A stretch of DNA of 64,000 bases from Andalucia godoyi (taxonomy: Eukaryota; Discoba; Jakobea; Jakobida; Andaluciidae): the NCBI GenBank assembly GCA_009859145.1, contig VRVR01000026.1, positions 252,446 through 316,445 on the forward strand. The letters are read 5' to 3'. Within the stretch, counting starts at the first letter, position 1, and the number at the start of each line of letters is the position of its first letter. Of this stretch, positions 38,122 through 47,538 are shown piece after piece. The translations under genes were made by a program, and so were the position numbers. The notes beneath the pieces are model-generated. The model had not been told where the DNA came from. It did not search any database and saw nothing but the letters and a program-made list of their open reading frames with translations.

Positions 38122-39853
38122 ATGTCGTCCGTGCTGGATTCCAAGATTGTGAAGCGATATGAAGGGCATGAAAACGCCAAGCGAGAAGATCTTGTATGTA
38201 TTATCCCTTCTTGTATTCTTGTATTGAACATGCTGTTTCGTTTTTCCCTTCATGTTTTTAATTTTGGTTATTCATGTTCATTTCTGGTTGCACTGTGCAA
38301 TGGGAGGAGTACTGATGGGAGGGTAGAACACATCGTTTGGGGACAGCAAAGAAGGGACGCTATACAAGCTAGGGACGTCGATAAAGACGTGGTCGAAGCG
38401 GTATTTTACGCTACAGGGCAAAGTGTTGACGTCGTCGAAGAACGCGAATGCCAGTGCTCCGGACCACACGATGGATGTGACAACGCTTGCGGTTTCGGTG
38501 CTTCCGGAGACACGCGGCAAGCAGTTTGCGTTTTCGATAACACTGGAAGGTGCGGATAAGCCGGTGCTGCTGGCAGCGTCGACGAAAGCGGAGCGCGATG
38601 AGTGGATCGATGTGATTGAGCGAGTCCAGCGTCGACACTCGAATATCCTGCTTGCGAGAGCGCGACGGGATTCGCGTGCAAATTCGTCGCTTCGTGAGCA
38701 TCCGCTGAAGAGGTATTCTGCAGTGGACGCAGAGGCAGACGCAATGGTTGCGTCTCTTGAAAGAGGGGTTCCGCAGTCGCCTTTCGAGTACGTTGCGTAT
38801 TCACATGCAGAAGACTTTTCGTCGCTTCGTGCGGATGTCTGGTCTGCGCGATTGGTGGACTCGATCCGAAGGTTCGCGCTGTGCGTATTTGAGCGGCAGT
38901 GGATTATGTACAGAAAGATGCTGCGGTCGAAATGCTCGTTTTACTGGAAGGATGCGCAAATGAAGGTGGCGACGCCCAGCTCGTACACCTCGGAGGAAAA
39001 TCCAATGTGCGGTGCAGACGAACTGGATGCCGATGAACGTGAAATCTATTGCATACAGATCGTAGGAACGTATTCAGGAGTGACAGACACGTTTTGCTGG
39101 AGCTGGGGCAACGAAGTGTTGATGGGTGCGTACCTGTCCGACACCACTGGACTGCTGTCTCCAGATGCCAAGGCAGATGTGATGCGCAGGAAGAGATCGT
39201 TCACGTCCGACCCACTGGTGGTCGCCAAGTACATGGCAGAAGTTCTGTCTGCTTACGAAAGCACTCCGCCAGAGTTCTTCTTTCCCATGTGCAAGGCGTT
39301 TACGAATACCCACGTGTTTGGGCTTGTGCTCGGCTCGTTTCTTATGCACCATGCGTCAGTTTCCACAGATTTGGTGGTCCGCGAGGAGTTCTCCGTGTCG
39401 GATCTGTGCGGTGTGCTTCGAATTCCTTATTCAGACACAGAAATGGCTGCAGTTCCTCTGCCTGCGTTGCCTGCAGATTTCAGCGCCGCGCCGGCCTCCG
39501 CAATGGCACCGTCGTCGACTGCCACTGCCCCGCTCAACGAACTGCTGATTTTGGTATACCCTTCGTCTCCAGAGAATGCATATCTCTATTCAATGGATTA
39601 CAAGAACGTCGACAATCTCATGTTGCAGCAAGTCATTATCGCATTTTTTGTCGAGTTTGGATCAGACCCAGTGTTTTTGCGACATATCGATGCGGTCTCG
39701 ATGGTGAAGTGCTATCTTGAAGGGCATGGACTGGACTGCAGTGTGCAACCGTCGGTAATTGAAGCGTCCAAGCATGGCTGCAAGCAAATGCGAGTGCTGT
39801 TCACGGACTCAGGCAAGTTCAAGAGCATCGAAGTATCGACGATGGAAGATTGA
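38122..39853 (+). CDS. PH-domain protein with unidentified C-terminal half, one intron
   Basis: Predicted exons are 38122-38193 and 38327-39853 (532 aa). The donor is GTATGT at 38194. The acceptor is GGTAG at 38325-38326, just after an in-frame TAG, with a TACTGAT branch-like motif. Splicing yields SKEGTLYKLGTSIKTWSKRY then FTLQGKVLTSS, the opening strands of a PH domain, continued by KQFAFSITLEGADKPVLLAA and the closing Trp helix ERDEWIDVIERV. PH domains bind phosphoinositides, so peripheral membrane recruitment is expected. The rest (about residues 130-532) is unassigned. A stretch FCWSWGNEVLMGAYL resembles the core of DUF6882-like domains, a weak impression. Reading only the second exon from its internal ATG would lose the PH domain start. 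Confidence 0.8.
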
Positions 39854-40112
39854 CGATTCCTGGGGAGGTTGGGCGAGTGGGGTTTGAAGCTGTACACAAC
39901 ACATTGATTATTCTACATTAAAAACATTAAAAGCAAAAAACAAGAGCCGGTTCGTCAGATTCGCAAACCACAGCAAAAATGTACAATGTCCACAAAAAAG
40001 AAATCATGAAGCCACCAAAACAACAACAAAAAATAATTATTAAAAAACAATATAATAAAAACCGATTCCTGACGACGTTTTGGAGATGTGATGTGATGAC
40101 TGGTGTTTTTCC
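39854..40112. other. Convergent 3' region
   Basis: An AT-rich spacer with A-runs between the PH-protein and NEK genes. No gene seen. Confidence 0.5.
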
Positions 40113-42269
40113 CTAGTGTCCGAACAGCTGCCGTTCCATGTCTCGTAGTCTCTTCACTTGCAATGCCCAAGGGGCCTTTTCACTCAGCAAGAGTACCTTG
40201 GCCTGCTGCTTCTCTTCCGCAGACAACAGTGTCTCATCGTCATCATAGTACCTGTACATCAGAACGAACAGGTCTTCGCCCAGTCTTGCATCGCATGACG
40301 CGCGAATGTTCTCCAGTTGGTTGACGGACAAACGATGATCGCGTTGGTTGGGAACAAAAATCTCAACGGGAACATCTTTGGAGACGTCTGACGATAAGTG
40401 AGAATCCAATGATTCCGCAACCATTGATTTCCGTTCTAGCACAATCTCCACAGCTGGAAAAGACCCCGAAGCACGCTTGTTGCCACCGCGGTCCCGCTGG
40501 ATGCTCTTTCGAGTCTCGGAATCCGTAAACGAGGAAGAGCGCTCCAAGGCACTTTCTGCCTCCATCGAGCCGCGGGCACTCCTGGAAGCTCCACTCTGCT
40601 GGTTCTGTGGAGTATGCTGCCTCGGCACCGATGCGATGCGACGAGGAGCTGGCAAGCCATTTGAATCAGCCTTCACGAGGTGGCCATGAGGGCCATGCTC
40701 AGCTGCTGCCTCTTCTGCGTTCTTTCGCTCAAATGCAGTACTGAGACTGCGAAATTCCGTTTGCTTGGATTTGAGCCAGCCCGAGTCCAGACGCGGTCGA
40801 TCCTTTCTGTCTCGCTTCAGCTCCGCGGCAGTCGGCGGCTTTTTGGCACCCGGCTGCTGTGACAGAATGACGTTGTTTCCAGAAATCGCGGATCGATTGG
40901 CATCGACGCCCGCCTTATCAAAGAGATAACCGGCCTTGATTGATTTTGCGATATCGAACCCGAGTTTTCCGATCCACTTTTGCACAAACTCTGCACCAAG
41001 CAGCTCTGAAGTGGAGGGTCGCTTCCGCGGATCGCGTTCCAAGCACTGCAAGCAGAGCAGCCGCAATCCATCGGAAAATCGCCCCTTCGGAATGGGCTGC
41101 ACCCTGCCATTCACGACCTTCATCATGAGGGAAGGGAGCGACGCAGCATCAAACGCCCGCTTCAGCATACACGTCTCATACAACACGCAGCCAAGAGACC
41201 AGATATCGGACTTCGCTGTGTACCCTTGTTCGGCGACCTGACCGGCCCGTCGAATTCGCGAGCTAACAATCTCCAACGGCATCCAACTCGCGTCACTATC
41301 GTGGTTTTCGTTTTCCCGGAGGTCCACAGGGCTATATCGCAGTATCGCATCCGCCACCGATTCTTCCGCTGCTTCTGCACTTGCATTTGCATTGGAGTTT
41401 GCATTTGGGTTTGTGATACGTGAAGAACGCGTCGCAGCTGAGATCTCGTCACTCCACCGACGGGGAGTGGTGTTTGCCAGAGCATCGTGGTGGCCCTGAC
41501 TGAGCTGCTTGTCCATTCCGTATTCGCAGCACTCCGGGGCCATATAATGCGGAGTCCCACACACTGTTGTTGCCATAGCCTCCTTTTCTTTGAGCTGTCG
41601 GGCGATACCAAAATCTCCGAGCTTCACGCATCGCGCTTCCATGCTTAGAAACACGTTCGCGGTCTTGATGTCTCTGTGAAAAACAGAGTTCTTGTGCAGG
41701 TAGTCCAGTGCAAACAGCAGCTGCAAAAACCACGACATGACTTGTTCTTCGGTGAACACGATAACCTTTGCCGACGCAGCTTGGATCGCAAGCGAGAGGT
41801 CTCCGCTGTCAGCATACTCGGTCACAATGTACAGGTCCGGGACGCTCTTCTTCGACTTTTCCGTCTCGAGCTCCGCGGCAACCGACGATCGACAGCTTTC
41901 GTCCATCATCTGGTCATCAACGTCCAGCGAAGAAGCGTAGAAGCAGTCGAAAAATGCTATAACATTTGGATGCGACAGGCCTTGCAATAAGCGGCACTCG
42001 GCAATTGCTTGCTGCAGTTCAGCAGGAAGCAGCGCGCTGTCGTAATCTTCAAACGGATGACGCTCCAACAGATTTGGATACGACGATACGGACGCATGCA
42101 GTGCAGAAGAAGCCCGGCTTTCAATGAACGGGATATGCTTGATGCACACCTGCTTCAGATCCGTCGATCGAACGGCCAAGTACGCCGTCCCAAACGACCC
42201 TTGGCCAATCGCCCGTGTGATCCGATACGACAAGTTCGCCTCGTGCGGATGGATCAGCACTCGATCCAT
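40113..42269 (-). CDS. NEK-family Ser/Thr protein kinase with activation-segment insertion
   Basis: The product is 718 aa. The kinase domain begins near residue 15 with IGQGSFGTAYLA (Gly loop) and CIKHIPF (Lys44). VFHRDIKTANVFL (Asp200) and LGDFGIAR (Asp219) are intact. GTPHYMAPECCEY and YTAKSDIWSLGCVLYETCML are the NEK-like activation-loop and alpha-F signatures; the ordering and the HRDIKTANVFL block match NIMA-related kinases. About 95 residues (254-348), rich in Ser/Asn with an Asn-Ala repeat, are inserted between APE and the alpha-F helix. A second insertion lies after strand 4 (about 113-143). The tail is Ser/Arg-rich, ending in a short acidic helix (ALQVKRLRDMERQLFGH). NEKs act in mitosis and cilia. 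Substrates are unknown. Confidence 0.93.
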   Translation of the reverse strand: MDRVLIHPHEANLSYRITRAIGQGSFGTAYLAVRSTDLKQVCIKHIPFIESRASSALHASVSSYPNLLERHPFEDYDSALLPAELQQAIAECRLLQGLSHPNVIAFFDCFYASSLDVDDQMMDESCRSSVAAELETEKSKKSVPDLYIVTEYADSGDLSLAIQAASAKVIVFTEEQVMSWFLQLLFALDYLHKNSVFHRDIKTANVFLSMEARCVKLGDFGIARQLKEKEAMATTVCGTPHYMAPECCEYGMDKQLSQGHHDALANTTPRRWSDEISAATRSSRITNPNANSNANASAEAAEESVADAILRYSPVDLRENENHDSDASWMPLEIVSSRIRRAGQVAEQGYTAKSDIWSLGCVLYETCMLKRAFDAASLPSLMMKVVNGRVQPIPKGRFSDGLRLLCLQCLERDPRKRPSTSELLGAEFVQKWIGKLGFDIAKSIKAGYLFDKAGVDANRSAISGNNVILSQQPGAKKPPTAAELKRDRKDRPRLDSGWLKSKQTEFRSLSTAFERKNAEEAAAEHGPHGHLVKADSNGLPAPRRIASVPRQHTPQNQQSGASRSARGSMEAESALERSSSFTDSETRKSIQRDRGGNKRASGSFPAVEIVLERKSMVAESLDSHLSSDVSKDVPVEIFVPNQRDHRLSVNQLENIRASCDARLGEDLFVLMYRYYDDDETLLSAEEKQQAKVLLLSEKAPWALQVKRLRDMERQLFGH

Positions 42270-42679
42270 TCACGAATCAACAAGCTAGCTTACACCAACA
42301 ACCAACACCCAGCACTCACCAAGACCAAAGCAATAGCAACAATAGCAACAACAATAGCAATAGCAACAATAGTAATGATGATACAGAGCCGAAAATGCTG
42401 CGTTGCGATTACGGAAGCAAATCGGGTTGATGGTCCTGATGGATCACAGATGCCCCCCCATTTACCGTATATTAATTAATATATGAATTGAGAAATCGGA
42501 AAAAGGTCCGGCAGAAGATCCTGCACGCAGACATTGGACTACAGCCAGCAAAACGATCCCCTCCTACCGCGCAGAATGGCAGAATGAAGGATGCAAATGG
42601 CAGGAACTTTACTGCAGAAACAAAACATATTGAGAAGTGATATGGTATGTGGTTAGAGAGCGTGTGAGAGAAAAGGAGG
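42270..42679. other. Divergent intergenic region with AACAATAGC repeats
   Basis: Between NEK (minus) and HAD-like (plus) genes. It has AGCAACAATAGCAACAAC-type repeats (about 42328-42378) and an AT-rich palindrome near 42466-42485. No gene seen. Confidence 0.5.
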
Positions 42680-44092
42680 ATGCTGCGGCTTCATTTTGAT
42701 ATAAACCAGACGATTCTCGTGCAGGATTTAGCGGGTGGGAAAAGCACGGAAGATTGCATTAATGGGATGATTGCGAATGAGCTGGATGGATACGTGGATG
42801 AGCACAACAAGTGGCATCCAGTGTTTTCAAACGAGAAGAAGGTGAAGGTAACGCTGCCGCTGATTACATATCACCGGTATCTCAAAGATTATGCGTATCC
42901 CATGAAGCACGGGGATCCGATCCACAACGCATCGATGAAGAATTTGCAGAGCTTTGAAATTCGTCGGTTTTTCGACTGCGGGCATCCCGGCCATGCGCTT
43001 GCTCACATGCGCCAGCCAATCGTCGAAAAGCTTCTGAAGCCAGAGTACAAGATAGCGCGCACGAACACAGACGTACGACGGCAGACTAGGAAATCGACAG
43101 CCGACAGGATCAAGGAACATCAGAAAGAGAAGGAGAAGGAGAAGGAGAAGGAGAAGGTAGTGTTTCCGGATGATGCATTCCAGATTCTGCTGTCCAGTTT
43201 TCTTCGTGTGTTTGATCAGCTTGATGGAGTTCCTTTTCGACTGGTGCTTCGGACGTTTGGTGACGACCTCGAGAGAATCTGCGATGCTGTGAACACGCAT
43301 CTTGAGGAGCGCATTGCTGCTGTTGCTTCGTCTTCGGACCGCAGTCCATCGGAAGCGGACCGGCTTGCTGTATACCGCTTCATGAACGCGGAGCAACATG
43401 GTTTCTTTTTGCGTTACGACAGTGATCGTGTGCTTTTATGCATGGGACACCGCCTTCGGCCTGCGAATCTTGGGTTCCACGATGCAGATGCAACCGCAGA
43501 TTCGATCAAGGCAGCTCTGGCGTCGCATCCAGATACCATCCATCTCTTTGACGGGTTTTCACAGGTGTTTCATGGTCTTCATATGTTGTGCGACAAATAC
43601 GGCTCTCTTGCGCTCCGAGACGACTATGACTTTTGGAGGCACTGTGCAGAGGGGCCTCGGGGCGGCAAGCTGTTGATTGTTGCAGAGGAAATGGCCACCG
43701 AGCTGCAGCAGCTGGCCGAGCTTGAAGAACGGACTCCCAAGCGCAAAAAGCAGTCTGCTGGCTCCAGGAACGCAAAGAGGCACGGCCGTCATGCCAATGG
43801 GAACGGTGCGCAAGATTGCGACGAACACCAGCAAAACGTGGACATTGACATCTTCTTTGATGACAACATTCAGGATGAGCCAGATGTGTGGAACGAGCGC
43901 AACATTGTAGACTGCCGAACCGAGACGGGCCGCAAAGTGCCGTATGAAGTGTCCACGAACCGTGTGCTTTTCCATGTCGACACCATGCAGGCCGTGCTGA
44001 ACGACGACTACTTTATTGCTTCGGTCCGTCAGACCCTCGATGCCCACAAATCCAGCAAATCCCTCCTCTCTCAGAGCACTAGTCCCCAATGA
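42680..44092 (+). CDS. HAD-superfamily-like protein
   Basis: The product is 470 aa. The N-terminus LRLHFDINQTILVQDLAGGK has the hydrophobic strand followed by Asp-x-Asn that opens many divergent HAD hydrolases. Near residue 395, VDIDIFFDDNIQDEP matches HAD motif IV (two adjacent Asp after a hydrophobic strand). FRLVLRTFGDDLERI near residue 185 fits motif II (strand ending Arg-Thr-Phe-Gly). A Lys/Glu-rich run (about 43125-43160) and a Lys/His-rich insert (about 355-380) are low complexity. The first motif has Asn where phosphatases carry the second Asp, so catalysis is uncertain. I recognise similar proteins as uncharacterised in protists. Function not assigned. Confidence 0.6.
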   Translation: MLRLHFDINQTILVQDLAGGKSTEDCINGMIANELDGYVDEHNKWHPVFSNEKKVKVTLPLITYHRYLKDYAYPMKHGDPIHNASMKNLQSFEIRRFFDCGHPGHALAHMRQPIVEKLLKPEYKIARTNTDVRRQTRKSTADRIKEHQKEKEKEKEKEKVVFPDDAFQILLSSFLRVFDQLDGVPFRLVLRTFGDDLERICDAVNTHLEERIAAVASSSDRSPSEADRLAVYRFMNAEQHGFFLRYDSDRVLLCMGHRLRPANLGFHDADATADSIKAALASHPDTIHLFDGFSQVFHGLHMLCDKYGSLALRDDYDFWRHCAEGPRGGKLLIVAEEMATELQQLAELEERTPKRKKQSAGSRNAKRHGRHANGNGAQDCDEHQQNVDIDIFFDDNIQDEPDVWNERNIVDCRTETGRKVPYEVSTNRVLFHVDTMQAVLNDDYFIASVRQTLDAHKSSKSLLSQSTSPQ

Positions 44093-44191
44093 AAATCCGC
44101 GTTTTTCGACTCCTTGTTGTCATGATTCATTATCTTAGTTGTTGTTCACAAACTCTTCTTGTTATTTTAACTAAAAATCATTTAATTTAAT

Positions 44192-45019
44192 TTAGGATAG
44201 CGCAGACTGTGCGTCCGCTGGCTGTGGCTCAGACTGCGCGCTGACCATGAACGACCCTCGACTGCTTGCCTTGTGTTGCATACCTCCGGCAGCATTGGGT
44301 GCCAGAGCCCCTGCCCCACCCATAACGTTAATCACGTGCGACTGGACCACGCTTGCAGTTGGTGGCGCAATTCGGAGTGTGAAGACCACTGCAGAGCCCG
44401 GAGACGCCAGCTCACACGACACATGCGCCGACTTTCCAAACGCACGAAGCGCACCCTCGATCAGCCCGCATGGAAAATGCACCAGTTCCGATGCGGTTAC
44501 CTGCTGTTCCTCTGCGCCCAAATCACCAGCAGCCCCACCGCTGCCGTTGCCCGTAGTCCTTTTCAGCGTACCATTGTTCATCGTCGAGGATGTGGAATTG
44601 GACGCATTTCGGTAGCGCGCAATCCACCGAAATGCATTATCCTGGAGCACAAACGTGCCCTTGTGGTTCGTCTTTAGATTATCGATCGGCTTTCGAAAGA
44701 GAAGCGTCCAGAACTCACGGCACAGAAACTTGACGACGTCCAAATCCTCTGGCATCCGCTGTGACCGTTGTCGTGCAAGCCGCTCCGCAATGCGATATCC
44801 AACCGACCGTCCAAGCGCCACCAGCTTCCTTCGCGACCCTTCACCGCCCGTCGTCAAGCTTTCGCCTTCCCCATCTTTTTCTCGTCCAGCCGCACTCTTT
44901 TCGCGCAGCTCCGAAGCCTTGTCGTCATTGCCGTCATGGAGAGTCCGAAACACTCGAACGATCTGTGCATGGAGCAGCTCAAACAATGGCTCGTTCAGAC
45001 TGTCCACTACTACCGGCAT
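44192..45019 (-). CDS. TRAPPC6: TRAPP complex subunit 6 (Trs33/TRAPPC6, Bet3 family)
   Basis: The product is 275 aa, longer than usual (about 160-180) because of three inserts: a Glu/Gly/Lys-rich one near residues 35-65, a Ser/Thr/Gly one near 135-170, and a C-terminal Ala/Gly tail. The core matches Bet3 family: NEPLFELLHAQIVRVFRTLH, GYRIAERLARQ, then DLDVVKFLCREFWTLLFRKP IDNLKTNHKGTFVLQDNAFR in order, and FPCGLIEGALRAFGKSAHVS. The block from IDNLKTN through LQDN is specific to TRAPPC6. TRAPP complexes activate Rab1/Rab11-type GTPases to tether ER-to-Golgi and Golgi vesicles. TRAPPC6 pairs with Bet3 in the core. Confidence 0.95.
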   Translation of the reverse strand: MPVVVDSLNEPLFELLHAQIVRVFRTLHDGNDDKASELREKSAAGREKDGEGESLTTGGEGSRRKLVALGRSVGYRIAERLARQRSQRMPEDLDVVKFLCREFWTLLFRKPIDNLKTNHKGTFVLQDNAFRWIARYRNASNSTSSTMNNGTLKRTTGNGSGGAAGDLGAEEQQVTASELVHFPCGLIEGALRAFGKSAHVSCELASPGSAVVFTLRIAPPTASVVQSHVINVMGGAGALAPNAAGGMQHKASSRGSFMVSAQSEPQPADAQSALS

Positions 45020-45735
45020 CCTCCCTCTTGCCTTCCTGTTCTCTTCCTTCCCTTTCCCCCCTCAACTGTACAAACCGGGCAATCTGCAGTACTATCAACA
45101 CGAACACACGACGACTTTGTTCAATATCTATCTGTTTAAACACTGCAAACAGACAGACAGACAAAACTAGTAAAACCTTGGTGGCAAGCAAGTGAGCCTT
45201 TGACATCCACAATCCATCGTAGTCGCATCTCCCCTTCTTGATTATCCATTCCATAACCCGTCCAAAACCCCAAATGTCTGGTCGGACGGCAGTGAATAAC
45301 ATCGGATATTAATGGTTGAGTTTTCTTTTCTTTTTTTTTACAGCTGTCGACGTTGCTGATTAATGAAGGCCAGCTTTCCCCCCCCTGCAGATTGCTGCTA
45401 CCGGCTGTTGTCGCGGCGACGTAGGTGTGCAGGTCGAGGCCCAGCGAGACATTGTCGAATATTGACAGCCGATTCCTTGTAATCGATGATTCCTCCTCCG
45501 CAGTCTCTCTCTCTCTCTCTCTATGTCAAACATCTTCATGCGAATTGGCCTCACGGAAAGGAGCTCGCGACGAAGGGGCTACTGCGAAGTTTTGGAGAAG
45601 GAAAAAAAAAAGAAGAAACGACGAAAATAGAGAAGGAGAGAGTGAGAGAGAGAGAGAAACAATAATTTAAAAGTAAATGATAACAACAAAAACAGCAAAC
45701 AACAATAGCATCAAACAACAACAACGACAAATGCA
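45020..45735. other. Intergenic region containing one copy of a duplicated segment
   Basis: Promoter side of TRAPPC6 (minus) and 3' flank of the START gene (minus). The left part is leader-like. A dispersed direct repeat occupies 45269-45540, followed by GAGA and A-rich tracts (about 45600-45720). No protein gene seen. Confidence 0.6.
45269..45540 (+). repeat. Dispersed direct repeat, copy A
   Basis: This about 270-bp segment matches 50759-51013 in the same orientation, with high identity over GTCGACG, the TGATTAATGAAGGCCAGC word, TTGCTGCTACCGGCTG, TCGCGGCGACGTAGGTGTGC, GAATATTGACAGCCGATTCC and the end ATGTCAAACATCTTCATG. Copy A has a T-rich insertion of about 18 bp after 45317 and a longer CT run before the end. 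See findings. Confidence 0.85.
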
Positions 45736-46995
45736 CTAGTCTTGGTCGTCGTCGTCGTCGTCGTCTGCGGTGTGGCTTGTGATTTTTGGAAGTTTCCACT
45801 TTTTTCTCCTGTCTTTAAAACCCGGGTCGAGATGGACGCCGAGACCAGCAAGGAACCCTGTTCCCTTTGCAGCGGTCTTGTTGACCAGTGCGATGGACAG
45901 ATTACCGAGCGGATGAGTGCATCCGAACCACAGCACCTCGACACTCGCGACAGCCGGCACCTCGCGCACCAGAATCCCGGAGACATAAATGCGACCTCTC
46001 ACCACGTCCTTCTTCCCGCCGCCAATCGCGGCATTGACCGTCTTGCCGCTTGCACTCGCAAACGATGCAAGAAGAGCTTCGCACGGTTCGATGGACCACG
46101 ACACATTCACCCAAGACGGACTGTTTCCGTACGATGAGCTGAGCGCGTTCGTCGTGCAGCTGCTCCCTGTGCTCGTGTTTGCTGTCAGATCGGCGTTGTT
46201 CGCATTCGTGTTGGAGTTGCTGGTGGAAGGAATAATCTTGGCAGCCCGCGCATAGACCATCTCGCGACCAGAGACGACAACCACGCGGCGAGTATGCAGC
46301 ACTTCAAGAGCCAGATGCCATGGATCCAACGTGCAGGAGGCCAAGGTATCCTCGGAGCCGCATAGCAAGGACGAGTCCGCAGAGTCTGCAGAGTCTGCCG
46401 ACGACGGCGATGACGACATTTGCAAAGATGAGCAGGACGATAACTGCGACAACTGTGACGAAGACGAAACCGAAGAGGACGATGATGAAAAGGACGACGA
46501 AGAGAGGTGCTCGACAATGGTAGAGCAAGATGCGCACATATCGTCCCATGCGGCGCGGGAAGACGCATCTTCGAAAGCGCGTGCGATGCGTGCGACGCTG
46601 GCGGAGCGAGCATCCAGCATTAACTGGCCTCGCACGAGCTGCAGGTCCGGATGGATCTGCGGAACAACAGCCTTGTGGACCATGACGCCGTCGCGCAACC
46701 GCGGCTTTGTCCACTTCAGATGCGCAAATGCATGCGCATCTTCCGTCGAGACATGCGGTGTCGACAGTGGAGATGTGATTGGGTGTGACTGTAGCTGTGA
46801 CTGTGACTGCGGTTGCGAGTGGGATTGCGAGTGCGTGTTCGCGGCATGTGTCGATAGCGGATGCAAGAGCGGATGGTGGTGTCGCAAATGCTGCGTCGCG
46901 GCATCAAGCGAGACAATCGTCGCATACAACCGGTCCGCCTCTGATGCAAGAGACTCTACATTCATGTGCACAGGTGTGCCAGCCAAACTGCCCAT
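45736..46995 (-). CDS. START-domain lipid-binding protein
   Basis: The product is 419 aa from the ATG at 46995; the frame extends 28 codons upstream without ATG-associated homology. The N-terminal about 75 residues are His/Ser/Gln-rich. The START region starts near TKPRLRDGVMVHKAVVPQIH. It continues with MLDARSASVARIARAFEDAS then SRAAWDDMC, and after a long Ser-rich insert (about residues 155-195) with RRVVVVSGREMVYARAAKII, VNVSWSIEPCEALLAS and GRIYVSGILVREVPA, and closes with TKLVNK-like LSIALVNKTAAKGTGFLAGL. These strands and the C-terminal helix are typical of StAR-related lipid transfer domains, which carry sterols, phospholipids or ceramide between membranes. No transmembrane anchor is visible. 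Ligand unknown. Confidence 0.82.
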   Translation of the reverse strand: MGSLAGTPVHMNVESLASEADRLYATIVSLDAATQHLRHHHPLLHPLSTHAANTHSQSHSQPQSQSQLQSHPITSPLSTPHVSTEDAHAFAHLKWTKPRLRDGVMVHKAVVPQIHPDLQLVRGQLMLDARSASVARIARAFEDASSRAAWDDMCASCSTIVEHLSSSSFSSSSSSVSSSSQLSQLSSCSSLQMSSSPSSADSADSADSSLLCGSEDTLASCTLDPWHLALEVLHTRRVVVVSGREMVYARAAKIIPSTSNSNTNANNADLTANTSTGSSCTTNALSSSYGNSPSWVNVSWSIEPCEALLASFASASGKTVNAAIGGGKKDVVRGRIYVSGILVREVPAVASVEVLWFGCTHPLGNLSIALVNKTAAKGTGFLAGLGVHLDPGFKDRRKKWKLPKITSHTADDDDDDDQD

Positions 46996-47538
46996 TTTGC
47001 CTACTCTTGTTTCCTTTTTTTCTCTCTCAGCCCGTTGATTACCCCCCCCCGAAAAAAAAAGCGTGGAGAAAAATAACAATAATAATAAACAACTTGAATG
47101 GAACTATACGATTAAGAACACAACAACGACAGAACGAAATCAAAAGTCAAAAACAACAGCCAAACAAAACAAAATCAAAAACAAAACAAAAAGTCAAACA
47201 GGATGAATATGGACGATAATCGGGAAATCCGTCGTGGGAGTCGCCCTAAAGGTCTCTTAAATGTAGGGTAGGTGGACTTCCACTTGCAGGACGGCGACGA
47301 TGACGACGATCGGACTTCGGAGATCGAGATGCGGAATACGTCGGGGAATTTGTCCGTTTTGCAACAGCCCTCGATCGTCCGAATCGGGGAAAAAAAAAAG
47401 AAAGAGATTGGAAAAAAAAAACCAAACTAAAACGAGTTGATGGGTTTGATTGCGGGAACGACCGATGCGCTTAAGGTGACAGGGTATATTGAAGATGATG
47501 GAGAGATTGAATGGGGAAAGAGTTTGATTGAGGGGCAA
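46996..47538. other. Intergenic region with a stop-interrupted open frame
   Basis: Promoter side of the START gene and 3' flank of the 949-aa membrane protein. On the plus strand one reading phase from the ATG at 47203 reads three protein-like blocks broken by TAG (about 47269) and TAA (about 47428); see findings. On the minus strand the same DNA is open from 47257 to 47538. No gene can be confirmed. Confidence 0.35.
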
